This document shows positions 47,164-56,310 of a stretch of DNA of 64,000 bases, in pieces. The stretch is from the NCBI GenBank assembly GCA_902621855.1, contig CACNNQ010000001.1, forward strand, positions 62,001 to 126,000. The letters run 5' to 3'. This DNA is from an uncultured Alphaproteobacteria bacterium. Lineage in GTDB: Bacteria > Pseudomonadota > Alphaproteobacteria > HIMB59 > GCA-002718135. Position 1 is the stretch's first letter. Each line of letters opens with the position of its first letter. The notes below the pieces were generated by a model. It ran no database searches. It was not told where the DNA came from and saw only the letters and a list, made by a program, of their open reading frames with translations. The translations under genes were made by a program, and so were the position numbers.

Positions 47164-48057
47164 CTAATTTAACTCGAATTTCTGTTTATTATTATAAGTA
47201 AAATCTGAGTTATTAAATTGATTTAACCACTCTGATGTTTTTTTCATACCACCAAACGCATAGAAGTGTATTTTTTCAAGTTTAGAGTCTTTGTTTATTT
47301 CGCTATGTTCAGCAAGATCATAAATTAATTTATCAGGAGTGCTCAATGTTGCAAGTTTAGTTAAGTTAAAAGCCTGTTTTGTAATAAATCTTAAAGAATT
47401 TCCAATACCGCAAGACCTTGCATAATTTACTAATGTTTTAATAGAGGCAGGACCTGGTATCCCAGCATGGATTGGTAATTTATTTCCAATTTTTACTAAG
47501 TGTTTTTCCCAGTCGATTAAAGATTTTGCTTCAAAAAAAAATTGTGTTGCTAAATACATTTTAAAATCAACATTTTTTGCAAAATCATTCTTCTGTTTAA
47601 TTGCTAAATCTAAATTTTCATTTGAAATATCTGGACTTCCTTCGGGATGCCCAGCCACACCTACAAATTGATAATTATATTTTGAAAGAAAATCTGTTTT
47701 TAAGACATCAATTGAGGAAGAAATTTCGCCAGCTTGATTTCCACCACCACCAATAATTAACATTTTTGAACACCCAGATTCATTTGCAAGTTCACCAATA
47801 TATTTTTCTAAGCCATTTTTATTTACAATAGTTCTCGCAGGCAAATGAGGTATAACCTCATAACCCTCTAATTTTAATTTTTTTGCTGTTCTAATAACAT
47901 TTTTTGAATTTTCATCTGGTAAATAAGTTATATAAACGTCATGATTTTTATTAAGAAATTCAGAAAAGCTTCCATATTTTTCGTAAATATTTGGAGTTGT
48001 TTCTATAGAATAACTATTGAGAAACTTTTTAATAGTATTAATGGTTTTTTTAGACAT
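47164..48057 (-). CDS. metF: Methylenetetrahydrofolate reductase family protein
   Basis: 297 residues of the MTHFR TIM barrel. Family positions are visible as YITYLPDENSKNVIRTAK (N-terminal strand), HLPARTI (about 74-80), LIIGGGGNQAGEISSS (about 98-113), GVAGHPEGSPD (about 132-142, GxxxPEG motif), ATQFFFEA (about 169-176) and PIHAGIPGPASI (about 195-206). It could connect methylene-THF to methyl-THF, or run in reverse during methyl oxidation. It is the first gene of the minus-strand operon that continues into fhs and sox, and 33 bp divergent from trhO. The sequence is shorter and more divergent than standard MetF, as in sox-linked relatives. Confidence 0.87.
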   Translation of the reverse strand: MSKKTINTIKKFLNSYSIETTPNIYEKYGSFSEFLNKNHDVYITYLPDENSKNVIRTAKKLKLEGYEVIPHLPARTIVNKNGLEKYIGELANESGCSKMLIIGGGGNQAGEISSSIDVLKTDFLSKYNYQFVGVAGHPEGSPDISNENLDLAIKQKNDFAKNVDFKMYLATQFFFEAKSLIDWEKHLVKIGNKLPIHAGIPGPASIKTLVNYARSCGIGNSLRFITKQAFNLTKLATLSTPDKLIYDLAEHSEINKDSKLEKIHFYAFGGMKKTSEWLNQFNNSDFTYNNKQKFELN

Positions 48058-48090
48058 AAATTTTTAAAGTTTTTTATATTAATTAGATAA

Positions 48091-49026
48091 ATGAACAACA
48101 AGTACTTTACTATAATTACTTTTTATCAATTCAAAATAATTAAAGATAAAAATGATATCATTACTAAACTTAAAGATTTTTGTAAATTTAATAAGATAAA
48201 AGGTACAATATTGATTGCTGATGAAGGCATTAATGGAACAATAGCTGGCTTAGAAAAAAACATAAATTCTTTCATTCTATATCTCGAAAATTTTAGTTTT
48301 GAGAAACTTAATCTTAAACGATCAAAATATAAATATATGCCTTTTCAAAAACTTAAAATTAGAAATAAAAATGAAATAGTCACACTCAGAACCAAATTTG
48401 CTGATCCTACAAAAATATCTGGAAAAAAAGTTAAATACAATGAATGGAATCAACTAATTAAAGACAAAGATACTATTGTGATTGATGTAAGAAATGAATT
48501 TGAGGTTAAAATAGGATCTTTTGAAGGGGCAATTAATCCAAAAACTAAAAGTTTCACTGACTTTAAATCTTTTGTTCAAAAAAAACTAAATAAGTCAAAA
48601 TACAAAAAAATAGCAATGTTTTGCACTGGAGGTATCAGGTGTGAAAAGGCTTCATCATATATGATGATGAAAGGTTTTAAAAATGTTGCTCAGTTAGAGG
48701 GAGGTATACTAAAGTATTTAGAAAAAACTCCAAAAAAAGATTCAATGTGGAATGGTGAATGTTTCGTATTTGATGGAAGAGTATCTTTGAAAAATGAATT
48801 AAAAGATGGAACTTACAAACTTTGTCATGCTTGTCGGTTCCCCATTAGTAATAAAGATACTTATAATAAATATTATAAACCAGGTTTATCTTGTCATAAT
48901 TGTTTCGATAAAACATCTGAAGAAAAGAAAAAAAACTTACTTGAAAGAAATAAACAAATTAAACTTGATAAAAAAAGAGGAAATTATAACCGTTTTATTA
49001 AGCAGTCAATTTCTGATTATGAATAA
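48091..49026 (+). CDS. trhO: tRNA uridine hydroxylase TrhO (rhodanese domain)
   Basis: 311 residues. An N-terminal UPF0176 domain (KGTILIADEGINGTIAG near 36-52) precedes a rhodanese domain. DVRNEFEVKIGSFEGAI (about 132-148) and the catalytic loop MFCTGGIRCEKAS (about 174-186, Cys near 176) are clear, and a C-terminal Cys4 zinc-like segment (CHACRFPI, CHNCFD) completes the family layout. TrhO hydroxylates uridine 34 of certain tRNAs. It is divergent from metF and followed by rpmG. The sequence has no visible defect. Confidence 0.92.
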   Translation: MNNKYFTIITFYQFKIIKDKNDIITKLKDFCKFNKIKGTILIADEGINGTIAGLEKNINSFILYLENFSFEKLNLKRSKYKYMPFQKLKIRNKNEIVTLRTKFADPTKISGKKVKYNEWNQLIKDKDTIVIDVRNEFEVKIGSFEGAINPKTKSFTDFKSFVQKKLNKSKYKKIAMFCTGGIRCEKASSYMMMKGFKNVAQLEGGILKYLEKTPKKDSMWNGECFVFDGRVSLKNELKDGTYKLCHACRFPISNKDTYNKYYKPGLSCHNCFDKTSEEKKKNLLERNKQIKLDKKRGNYNRFIKQSISDYE

Positions 49027-49067
49027 ATAATACTTTATTTCATTTAATTATTCTGTATAGACACCTC

Positions 49068-49262
49068 ATGGCAAAAAAAACTTCGTTCGCTCTTAAACAA
49101 CTAGTACCTGAAGAAAATCCAAAAACAGGAACTAAGTATATTGTAAGAAAACCGACAAAAGGATTGAAAGTTGCTGAAAAGCTTCGAATGAAAAAATATG
49201 ATCCTGTGTTAAAAAAACACGTTTGGTTCGTAGAGAAAAAAATGCCTCCTCATAGTAAATAA
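49068..49262 (+). CDS. rpmG: 50S ribosomal protein L33
   Basis: 64 residues. The core TGTKYIVRKPTK and KLRMKKYDPVLKKHVWFVEKK match L33, with MKKYDP and KHV as signature residues. The zinc-binding cysteines of C+ forms are absent, so it is a C-minus paralogue. The protein is a few residues longer at each end than a usual L33. It lies alone between trhO and the photolyase gene. Confidence is slightly lowered because of the extensions. Confidence 0.85.
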   Translation: MAKKTSFALKQLVPEENPKTGTKYIVRKPTKGLKVAEKLRMKKYDPVLKKHVWFVEKKMPPHSK

Positions 49263-49308
49263 TAGATTTACCTCTTTAATTTATTCTAAATTAACATAAT
49301 TTAAACTC

Positions 49309-50730
49309 ATGGTAGCCACTTATGGAATTCATTGGTTTAGACAAGATTTGCGATTACAACAAAATCCATCTTTATTGTCACTTTCAAAAAAAGTTGATCA
49401 GATAATTCCTATTTTTATTTTTGATTTAAATCAAAGAATTGGATCCACATCCAAATGGTGGTTAGAAAGATCCTTAATTAGTTTATATGACTCAATACAA
49501 AAACATAATGGCAAACTAAATATATTTGCTGGTGATCCAGAGAAAATTATACCTTCAATACTAAAGAATTCGAATGTTAAATATGTATCCTGGAATAGAC
49601 TATATGATCCATATTCAATTAAAAGAGATACTAAAATTAAATCTATAGTTACTTCATCTAAAATAGAATGCGACTCGCACAATGGATATCTTTTAAATGA
49701 ACCTTGGAATATTAAAAATAAAAGTGGAACCTTTTTTAAAGTATTTACTCCTTACTGGCGACATTGTGATGAACTACTAAAATTAAAAGATATTAAATTT
49801 AAAAATACAAAAATAAGCTACGCCAATTCAAAATTTAAAAATGAAATAACTATACAAGATTTAAATCTAACAAACAAAAAAGAGCAATGGATCAAAAAAA
49901 TTGAAAAATATTGGATACCTGGTGAAAGTAATGCAAAATCACAATTAAAAAAATATATTTCGCAAAAAGCAAATAACTATTCAGTTGGAAGAGATAGACC
50001 CGATAAAGATTTAACTTCAAAATTATCACCTTATCTTCATTTCGGAGAAATATCTGCTTTAGAAGTTTATGATACCATAAATATTGAAAAAAAAATTGAT
50101 CCCGAAAATAAAAAAAAATTTCTTGCAGAACTTGGTTGGAGAGATTTTTCTTATAATCTTTTATTTCATTATCCAGCTATGACTCATAAACCAATACAAA
50201 GTAAATTTAATAAATTTCCATGGATTAAAAGTGCTAAAAATTTATCATTATGGCATAATGGTAAAACTGGTATTCCAATTGTTGATGCTGGAATGAGACA
50301 ACTATATAAAACAGGCTGGATGCATAATAGAGTAAGAATGATTGTAGGCTCGTTTCTAACAAAAAATTTATTGTTACACTGGAAAAATGGAGAAGAGTGG
50401 TTTTTTGATACTTTAGTTGATGCTGACGTTGGGTCTAATTCTGCAGGTTGGCAATGGATCTCTGGTTGTGGTGCTGATGCAAGTCCATATTTTAGAATTT
50501 TTAATCCAATATTGCAGGGTCAAAAATTTGATCCAGATGGTGATTATGTAAAAGAATTTGTTCCTGAGTTGAATAATATTCCAAAAAAATATATTCATAA
50601 TCCTTGGGAGATGTCTATGGAGGATCAAAAGAAATATAATTTTGAGATTGGTATTTCATATCCAGCTCCAATTGTAGATTTAAAAGAAACAAGAAATAGA
50701 GCACTATCAGCGTTTAAAACTATTAGTTGA
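49309..50730 (+). CDS. phrB: Deoxyribodipyrimidine photolyase (class I)
   Basis: 473 residues. The N-terminal photolyase domain begins YGIHWFRQDLRLQQNPSL (about 4-21), and the FAD-binding region is clear: GRDRPDKDLTSKLSPYLHFGEIS, ELGWRDFSYNLLFHYP, DAGMRQLYKTGWMHNRVRM, and the GWQWISGCGADASPYFRIFNP stretch (about 381-401), which holds the Trp/Arg residues of the catalytic site. It repairs cyclobutane pyrimidine dimers using light. It leads a set of four lipid- and photo-stress-type genes. The ATG is preceded by no strong ribosome binding site. A cryptochrome-like role is unlikely given the intact motifs. Confidence 0.93.
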   Translation: MVATYGIHWFRQDLRLQQNPSLLSLSKKVDQIIPIFIFDLNQRIGSTSKWWLERSLISLYDSIQKHNGKLNIFAGDPEKIIPSILKNSNVKYVSWNRLYDPYSIKRDTKIKSIVTSSKIECDSHNGYLLNEPWNIKNKSGTFFKVFTPYWRHCDELLKLKDIKFKNTKISYANSKFKNEITIQDLNLTNKKEQWIKKIEKYWIPGESNAKSQLKKYISQKANNYSVGRDRPDKDLTSKLSPYLHFGEISALEVYDTINIEKKIDPENKKKFLAELGWRDFSYNLLFHYPAMTHKPIQSKFNKFPWIKSAKNLSLWHNGKTGIPIVDAGMRQLYKTGWMHNRVRMIVGSFLTKNLLLHWKNGEEWFFDTLVDADVGSNSAGWQWISGCGADASPYFRIFNPILQGQKFDPDGDYVKEFVPELNNIPKKYIHNPWEMSMEDQKKYNFEIGISYPAPIVDLKETRNRALSAFKTIS

Positions 50731-50731
50731 T

Positions 50732-52027
50732 GTGAGAGAAAAAATAGCAATCATTGGTTCTGGTATTTCAGGAATAAGTGCAGCTTACCTTTTATCTTCT
50801 AAATATGATGTTTATTTATTTGAAAAAAATAATAGATTGGGTGGACATACAAGAACTATCTATGTTGAAGAATCAGCAAAGACAATCCCAGTCGATACAG
50901 GGTTTATTGTATTCAATGAAAATAATTATCCAGATTTAACAAATTTTTTCAAATTACTTGATGTGAAATGTAAAAATTCAGATATGTCTTTTGCCGTCTC
51001 AAATCAAGATCCTCAAATTGAATATAGTGGCAAAAATATATTTTCTCTTTTTGCTAATTTTAGAAATGTGTTTTCTTTTAATTTTTTTAAAATGTTATTT
51101 GAAATAAGAAAACTTTATTTATTATGTAATAGCTTGAATGTTAGTGATTTAGAGCAAACTAAAACTTTAAATGATTTTTTAAAAACTAATAATTTTTCAA
51201 CATACCTAATAAATTATCATATTCTACCCATGATATCATCTATATGGTCAAGCAATATAAGTGATGTAAAAAATTTTCCCTTAATAACATTCATTAATTT
51301 TTTTAAAAATCATGCTTTATTTAATTTAAAAAAAAGACCTCAATGGAAATATGTAGAAGGCGGTAGTAACGAATATATAAAAAAAATTATTAATAAAAAT
51401 ATTTTTAAGTATGAAATAAATTTCAAAATTAAAAAAATTATTAGAGAAAATAATAAAATTAAAATAAAAGATGAGAAAAATAATATATTAGAATTTCATA
51501 AGGTAATATTCGCAACTCATGCAAATCAAGTATTGGATATTTTGGAAAAACCAACAGAAGAAGAAGTAAAAATATTTTCACAATTTAAATATTCAACTAA
51601 TTCAGCAATACTTCACTCCGATCACTCTTTAATGCCTAAATCAAAATTTGCTTGGTCAAGTTGGAATTTTTTAAATAGGACATCATCTTCTAAATTTACT
51701 TTAACTTATTGGATGAATTTCTTGCAAAAATTACCAACTAAACAAAATTATTTTGTAACTGTTAATCCATATAAAAAACCTAAAAAAATAATTAACGAAA
51801 CATCATTTAATCATCCAATATATACTACCGATACTATTTTAGCTCAAAAAAATGTTATGGAAATCCAAGGAAAGAATAATACTTTTTTCTGTGGAGCTTA
51901 CCTTGGATATGGTTTTCATGAAGACGGCATTCAATCATCTTCTTATATTTGTAAATTATTACATTGTGATTTACCTTGGAAGAGAGAGAAAAATTTTTAT
52001 AATAGATTGCAAATTAATTTTAAATGA
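50732..52027 (+). CDS. COG2907-type FAD-dependent oxidoreductase
   Basis: 431 residues starting at GTG 50732, one base after the photolyase stop. The FAD dinucleotide fold is KIAIIGSGISGISAAYLLSS (residues 4-23), with the RLGGHTRTI motif at about 37-45 and a C-terminal GAYLGYGFHEDGIQSS stretch. The set COG2907-DUF1365-Cfa-DUF2878 is common in proteobacteria. In Rhodobacter similar genes belong to the RpoE/ChrR response to singlet oxygen and to modified-fatty-acid formation. It probably oxidises or desaturates a fatty acyl or related lipid. No RpoE/ChrR is in the window. Confidence 0.85.
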   Translation: MREKIAIIGSGISGISAAYLLSSKYDVYLFEKNNRLGGHTRTIYVEESAKTIPVDTGFIVFNENNYPDLTNFFKLLDVKCKNSDMSFAVSNQDPQIEYSGKNIFSLFANFRNVFSFNFFKMLFEIRKLYLLCNSLNVSDLEQTKTLNDFLKTNNFSTYLINYHILPMISSIWSSNISDVKNFPLITFINFFKNHALFNLKKRPQWKYVEGGSNEYIKKIINKNIFKYEINFKIKKIIRENNKIKIKDEKNNILEFHKVIFATHANQVLDILEKPTEEEVKIFSQFKYSTNSAILHSDHSLMPKSKFAWSSWNFLNRTSSSKFTLTYWMNFLQKLPTKQNYFVTVNPYKKPKKIINETSFNHPIYTTDTILAQKNVMEIQGKNNTFFCGAYLGYGFHEDGIQSSSYICKLLHCDLPWKREKNFYNRLQINFK

Positions 52028-52797
52028 TTTCTCAAATTCTATTATCTAGCATTATTCATAAAAGATTTATTCCATTTAAACACACATTGAAATATGAGGT
52101 GCCAAGTCTTTTTATTAATTTGGATAATCTTGATCAATTAAGTAAAAACTATAAACTTTTTTCATTAAACTCTTTTAATCTTTTTTCTATTTATGAAAAA
52201 GATCATGGATATAGAGACAAAAGGTCAATAAAGACATTCGTAAAAGACTCCCTCTCTAAATTTAATATTAAATATAAACATCTTAATATAATGATATTAT
52301 GTTTTCCAAGAATATTGGGGTATGTATTTGATCCCTTATCAATTATATATTGTTATGATGATAAAAAATTAATATCTATTTTCTATGAAGTCAAAAATAC
52401 GACTAATGAACAACATACCTATATTTTTAAAGGAAATGTAAATTTTGAAGATTTTAAATTATCTCATGAATGTGCAAAGCAGTTTTATGTATCTCCATTC
52501 ATAGAAATGGAGGCAAATTATAAATTTTTTAATCGAATGCAAAAAGATAAAATAAATATTAACATTGATCTTTATGATAAAAATAATAAAAAAGTTCTAA
52601 CAGCTACTCAGCATGGCAAATTTATAGATTTTAACTCAAAAAATATGTTTAAATTTTTATATTATAATCCACTTTTAGGCTTCAAGGTAATGGCTGGAAT
52701 TCTTTATGAGGCTCTAAAAATAATTTACAAAGGTGGTAAATATTATCCACGAAATAAAAAGCCAAATGATACAGTAAGTTTTGAAGGTAATTTTTAA
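52024..52797 (+). CDS. DUF1365 domain protein
   Basis: 257 residues. DUF1365 features include SIIHKRFIPFKHTLKYEVPS (9-28), the DHGYRDKRSI loop (about 61-70), CFPRILGYVFDPLSIIYCYD (about 94-113) and EVKNTTNEQHTYIF (about 120-133). Function is unproven. It is regularly found between COG2907 flavoproteins and cyclopropane fatty acid synthases and is proposed to act on acyl chains. It overlaps the upstream gene by four bases and ends directly before cfa, indicating coupled translation. Confidence 0.88.
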   Translation: MISQILLSSIIHKRFIPFKHTLKYEVPSLFINLDNLDQLSKNYKLFSLNSFNLFSIYEKDHGYRDKRSIKTFVKDSLSKFNIKYKHLNIMILCFPRILGYVFDPLSIIYCYDDKKLISIFYEVKNTTNEQHTYIFKGNVNFEDFKLSHECAKQFYVSPFIEMEANYKFFNRMQKDKININIDLYDKNNKKVLTATQHGKFIDFNSKNMFKFLYYNPLLGFKVMAGILYEALKIIYKGGKYYPRNKKPNDTVSFEGNF

Positions 52798-53991
52798 ATG
52801 AATTTTTTTAAAACAAATTTTGATAAAACTGTCAAAAAATTATTAGTAAACTTTTTATCTAAAATTCGATATGGAAAACTAACAGTTCAATTTCCAACTG
52901 GCGAGGAGAGAGTTTTTATCGGAAAAGAGGAGGATATATCTGCAAATATAAAAATTCATAATTATAATTTTTTAAATTTAATTTTTAAAAAAGGTTCTGT
53001 AGGTTTTGCAGAAGCCTATATGAATGGTTACTTTTCAAGCAACGATTTAACTAATTTGTTACTACTTTCTCACAAAAATGAAAGGTTTTTTTTACAAAGT
53101 ATAAATACTAATCTTTTTTTTGCTACTTTTGCCAAATTAAAGCATTTTTTAAATAATAATTCAAAATCACAGAGTAAAAAAAATATTAAATATCATTATG
53201 ATTTAGGAAACAATTTTTACGAAAAGTGGTTAGATAAAACCATGACCTATTCTTCTGCTCTTTTTGATAATAAGAATACTAATTTGTCGGATGCACAATT
53301 TAACAAATATAGAAAAATTGCTGATACTTTATCATTAGACTCAAATTCTAAAACTTTAGAAATTGGTTGTGGATGGGGTGGTTTTTCGTCATTTGTAGCG
53401 AAAAATTACAATTGTTCAGTTGATGCTATAACTATTTCTAAGGAACAATACGAATATGCTTCTGAAAAAATTCAAAATGAAGGTTTGTCTGAAAAAGTAT
53501 CAGTTATATTCAGAGATTATAGGGATATTAAAAAAAAATATTCAAATATTGTTTCAATTGAAATGTTTGAAGCAGTTGGGAAGAAATACTGGCATAATTA
53601 CTTTGATACAATCCGCAATTCTCTTTACGATAGTGGAGTGGCTGCACTACAGGTTATAACAATTGATGAAAAAAAGGCTAAAGTTTATCAAAACAGACCA
53701 GATTTTATTCAACAATATATATTCCCAGGTGGAATGCTCCCAACTAAAAAACAATTTGAATATTCAGCAAGACAAGTTGGTTTAAAATGTAATGAAAATT
53801 TAAGCTTTGGCGGTTCTTACGCGAAAACACTTAAAATGTGGAACAAACAATTTCAAAAATCGTGGAATGATTTATCAAAGTTCGGCTTTGATATTAAATT
53901 TAAAAGAATGTGGGAATTTTATTTATCTTATTGTGAAACGGGATTTTCTAATAGCTCAACAGATGTTTCACATTTTCTTATTCAAAAATAG
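52798..53991 (+). CDS. cfa: Cyclopropane-fatty-acyl-phospholipid synthase family protein
   Basis: 397 residues. The SAM-binding motif LEIGCGWGGFSSFVAK lies near 186-201. The family block YHYDLGNNFYEKWLDKTMTYSSALF is at about 130-155 (quoted by its ends YHYDLGNNF and TMTYSSALF), and the C-terminal QQYIFPGGMLPT (about 308-319) is present. It methylates membrane acyl chains; the exact product (cyclopropane or 10-methyl type) depends on partner enzymes. It follows DUF1365 without a gap, and DUF2878 is 2 nt downstream. In Rhodobacter, related genes respond to photo-oxidative stress. Confidence 0.92.
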   Translation: MNFFKTNFDKTVKKLLVNFLSKIRYGKLTVQFPTGEERVFIGKEEDISANIKIHNYNFLNLIFKKGSVGFAEAYMNGYFSSNDLTNLLLLSHKNERFFLQSINTNLFFATFAKLKHFLNNNSKSQSKKNIKYHYDLGNNFYEKWLDKTMTYSSALFDNKNTNLSDAQFNKYRKIADTLSLDSNSKTLEIGCGWGGFSSFVAKNYNCSVDAITISKEQYEYASEKIQNEGLSEKVSVIFRDYRDIKKKYSNIVSIEMFEAVGKKYWHNYFDTIRNSLYDSGVAALQVITIDEKKAKVYQNRPDFIQQYIFPGGMLPTKKQFEYSARQVGLKCNENLSFGGSYAKTLKMWNKQFQKSWNDLSKFGFDIKFKRMWEFYLSYCETGFSNSSTDVSHFLIQK

Positions 53992-53993
53992 AT

Positions 53994-54506
53994 ATGCAAA
54001 AACTAAAAATATTTTTAGTCTTAACTGGTTATCAAATAACATGGTTAGCTTGTGTATTTGGTGAAAAAAACTTTTCTTTTCCTATGCTTGGTTTGTGGGT
54101 TGGAATTATTTTCTTTGTAACTTATTTCTATTTTAATAATAATAAACAAAAATTTATTCAAACATCACTTTTGATTTCAGTCCCAGGTTATATGTTTGAT
54201 TCATTGATGGTTTATTTTCAAATATATGAATTTGAAAGCATTATTAAATTTGGTACTTTGCCGATATGGATGATTATTTTGTGGTTAAGTTTTAGCATTC
54301 TCTTTGATGAAATCCTTATTTTTCTTAAAAATTATAAAATTTTGGGAATTATTTTAAGTGGTATATTAGGTCCCTTAACATATTATCTTGGAGAGCCTAT
54401 TGGTGTTTTAAGTATATATTACTTACATATTTTTATTATCTTAATGATTGTATTTTGGATGATCTTAATGTTTTATTATTTGAATTTTGTAATAAAAATA
54501 AATTAG
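53994..54506 (+). CDS. DUF2878 membrane protein
   Basis: 170 residues with five hydrophobic segments. DUF2878 features include ITWLACVFG near the N-terminus, SLLISVPGYMFDSLMVYFQIYEF (quoted in part: PGYMFDSLM), PIWMIILWLSFSI and a GPLTYYLGEPIGVLSI motif. It is a small inner-membrane protein of unknown function, regularly placed downstream of the cfa gene in this cluster. It begins 2 nt after the cfa stop and ends 5 nt before the convergent trcR gene. It may help present lipid substrates, but that is only context. Confidence 0.85.
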   Translation: MQKLKIFLVLTGYQITWLACVFGEKNFSFPMLGLWVGIIFFVTYFYFNNNKQKFIQTSLLISVPGYMFDSLMVYFQIYEFESIIKFGTLPIWMIILWLSFSILFDEILIFLKNYKILGIILSGILGPLTYYLGEPIGVLSIYYLHIFIILMIVFWMILMFYYLNFVIKIN

Positions 54507-54511
54507 CTTAC

Positions 54512-55045
54512 TTAATCTACTTTTTTTGTTCTGGTTCTATTCAAAGTTCTTTCGAGATCTTTATATGTGCACAAACCAACATCCATTGGACTTTTTGTTT
54601 CAAGAACAGCTTCTCTATAAGTCCCATTTCTAATTGCATCTACTGTATTTTTTGTTGAACTTGTAAGTTTTGCTATTTGGGAGCTACTTAGTTCTGTGGG
54701 ATATCTTTTTATTAACCACAAAATTGCATATGGCTTTTCTTGTCTCAAAGAAAGTGGAGTGTATTTTGTATCTTTTTTTCTTGGTGGTAGATCCTCAATT
54801 ATCGAAGATTTAATAAGTTTAAGATTAGCAGATTCGTCTTTTTCACATCTTTCTATTTCTTCTTTAGTAAGTTGATTATTATCAATTGGATCGTATCCTC
54901 TCATTCCAACTGCTACCTCACCATCGGCTATTCCTTGTATCTCCAGTTCATGCAAACCACAAAATTCTGCAATTTGTTTAAAACTTAATGCAGTATTTTC
55001 AACAAGCCATATTGCTGTAGCTTTTGGCATTAGTGGATATTTCAT
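54512..55045 (-). CDS. TrcR/DUF1013 cell-cycle transcriptional regulator
   Basis: 177 residues. The opening MPKATAIWLVENTALSF and the helix-turn-helix-like FKQIAEFCGLHELEIQGIADGEVA (quoted by parts) match the alphaproteobacterial DUF1013/TrcR family. The GMRGYDPI, LPPRKKDTKYTPLSLRQEKP and AILWLIKRYP segments are conserved, and a second HTH-like SSSQIAKLTSSTKNTVDAI follows. In Caulobacter TrcR takes part in cell-cycle transcription. The family is almost limited to alphaproteobacteria and thus helps place the organism. It is convergent with DUF2878 and divergent from the DUF1192 gene. Confidence 0.92.
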   Translation of the reverse strand: MKYPLMPKATAIWLVENTALSFKQIAEFCGLHELEIQGIADGEVAVGMRGYDPIDNNQLTKEEIERCEKDESANLKLIKSSIIEDLPPRKKDTKYTPLSLRQEKPYAILWLIKRYPTELSSSQIAKLTSSTKNTVDAIRNGTYREAVLETKSPMDVGLCTYKDLERTLNRTRTKKVD

Positions 55046-55098
55046 ATTTTAACTCTTATAATATAATATAATAATATAGATATAAAATAATAGTTTTT

Positions 55099-55284
55099 AT
55101 GAGTGATTTTTTTGAAGTAGATGAAAAACATAAAAAAATTAAAATACTTAATTTAGACGAGTTTAGTATTGAAGACTTAAATAATTACATTGAAGAATTA
55201 AATAAAGAGATTTTAAGAGTTAAATCTGAGTTACAAAAAAAGAATAATGTAAGAAAAGAGGCAGAAGATTTTTTTAAAAATTAA
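55099..55284 (+). CDS. DUF1192 small coiled-coil protein
   Basis: 61 residues. The DLNNYIEELNKEILRVKSEL heptad region (about 29-48) and a preceding LDEFSIEDL fit DUF1192, a short alphaproteobacterial family that is usually near trcR or its neighbours. It is likely a structural or regulatory coiled-coil protein. The gene ends exactly where the convergent rpmE gene begins (55285), with no spacer. The function of the family is unknown. Confidence 0.82.
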   Translation: MSDFFEVDEKHKKIKILNLDEFSIEDLNNYIEELNKEILRVKSELQKKNNVRKEAEDFFKN

Positions 55285-55509
55285 TTATTTTAATTTTAAT
55301 CCTTTAAAACGTTTCTGAAATCTTGCTACTTGTCCCTCAGTTTCATTCAGAGATGATTTACCCCCAGTCCAAGCTGGATGGGATTTAGGATCAATATCTA
55401 ATTTTAGTGTATCTGATTCTTTACCCCATGTAGAACGTGTTTTAAAAGTTGAGCCATCAGTCATTACAACGTTTATTTCATGATAATCTGGGTGCAGCTT
55501 TTTTTTCAT
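55285..55509 (-). CDS. rpmE: 50S ribosomal protein L31
   Basis: 74 residues. L31 signature stretches are [45 protein letters not shown] (HPAWTG hallmark) and [13 protein letters not shown]. It lacks the CxxC zinc cysteines, so it is a C-minus version. The gene is downstream of suhB on the same strand (24 nt gap) and abuts the DUF1192 gene end to end. Confidence 0.95.
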   Translation of the reverse strand: MKKKLHPDYHEINVVMTDGSTFKTRSTWGKESDTLKLDIDPKSHPAWTGGKSSLNETEGQVARFQKRFKGLKLK

Positions 55510-55533
55510 AAAAGTCTTATATAAAATAACTTA

Positions 55534-56310
55534 CTAAAGTAAAGATAGTTTTTCTTCTAATTCTAAATGAATTTTACTATTACTTGCCAAAATTTCCCGT
55601 GTTTCAATTGACCATTTATCACCATTAATTTTAGATACTTTGCCACCAGCTTCTTTGACCAACAAAACACCAGCAGATATATCCCATAAATTTATATCTT
55701 TTTCCCAGAAGCCATCAAGTTTTCCTCCAGCAACATATGCAAGATCTAAACCTGCTGAACCTAATCTTCTTATACCAGCAGTCGCTTTAAGAATTTCATC
55801 AATTTCTGATAAATAATTTTTGTAAATTCTTTTCCCAAATGGCAAGCCAGTACCTATAAGGCATTCTGATAATAGAGACCGATTAGAAACTCTTAATCTT
55901 CTATCATTGCACCATGATCCTTTACCTTTTGAAGACCAAAAAAACTCATTTAAAATTGGATTATAAATAATACCATCAGTAACTTCATCATTAGTAATTT
56001 TTGCTATAACAATACTAACATGTGGTATTCCATGAATAAAATTTGAGGTACCATCTATTGGATCAATGACAATTTTATTTTCATCTCCTTTTAATTCTCC
56101 AAACTCTTCTGAAATATAAGTGTAGTTAGGGTAGTAATACTTTAATGTTTCTAACAGATTTTTTTCAACTTTTAAGTCTGCATTTGTTACAAAATCACCA
56201 ATACTTTTTGAGTGAATTTGAAGATTTTCGACTTCTCCAAAATCCCTTATTAATAATTTACCTGCTTTTTTTGCAGCTTTTTCAAAAATATTAATCGTTG
56301 GAGGCTGCAT
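55534..56310 (-). CDS. suhB: Inositol monophosphatase family protein (SuhB-like)
   Basis: 258 residues. Metal-binding motifs are DFVTNADLKVEK (39-50), EEFGE (68-72), IDPIDGTSNFIHG (82-94) and LWDISAGVLLVKEAGG (about 202-217), all intact. The family dephosphorylates inositol monophosphates or related sugars, and SuhB also aids rRNA transcription in proteobacteria. It starts on the last base of efp (1-nt overlap) and precedes rpmE, so it is in a translation-related operon, an arrangement frequent in alphaproteobacteria. Confidence 0.92.
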   Translation of the reverse strand: MQPPTINIFEKAAKKAGKLLIRDFGEVENLQIHSKSIGDFVTNADLKVEKNLLETLKYYYPNYTYISEEFGELKGDENKIVIDPIDGTSNFIHGIPHVSIVIAKITNDEVTDGIIYNPILNEFFWSSKGKGSWCNDRRLRVSNRSLLSECLIGTGLPFGKRIYKNYLSEIDEILKATAGIRRLGSAGLDLAYVAGGKLDGFWEKDINLWDISAGVLLVKEAGGKVSKINGDKWSIETREILASNSKIHLELEEKLSLL

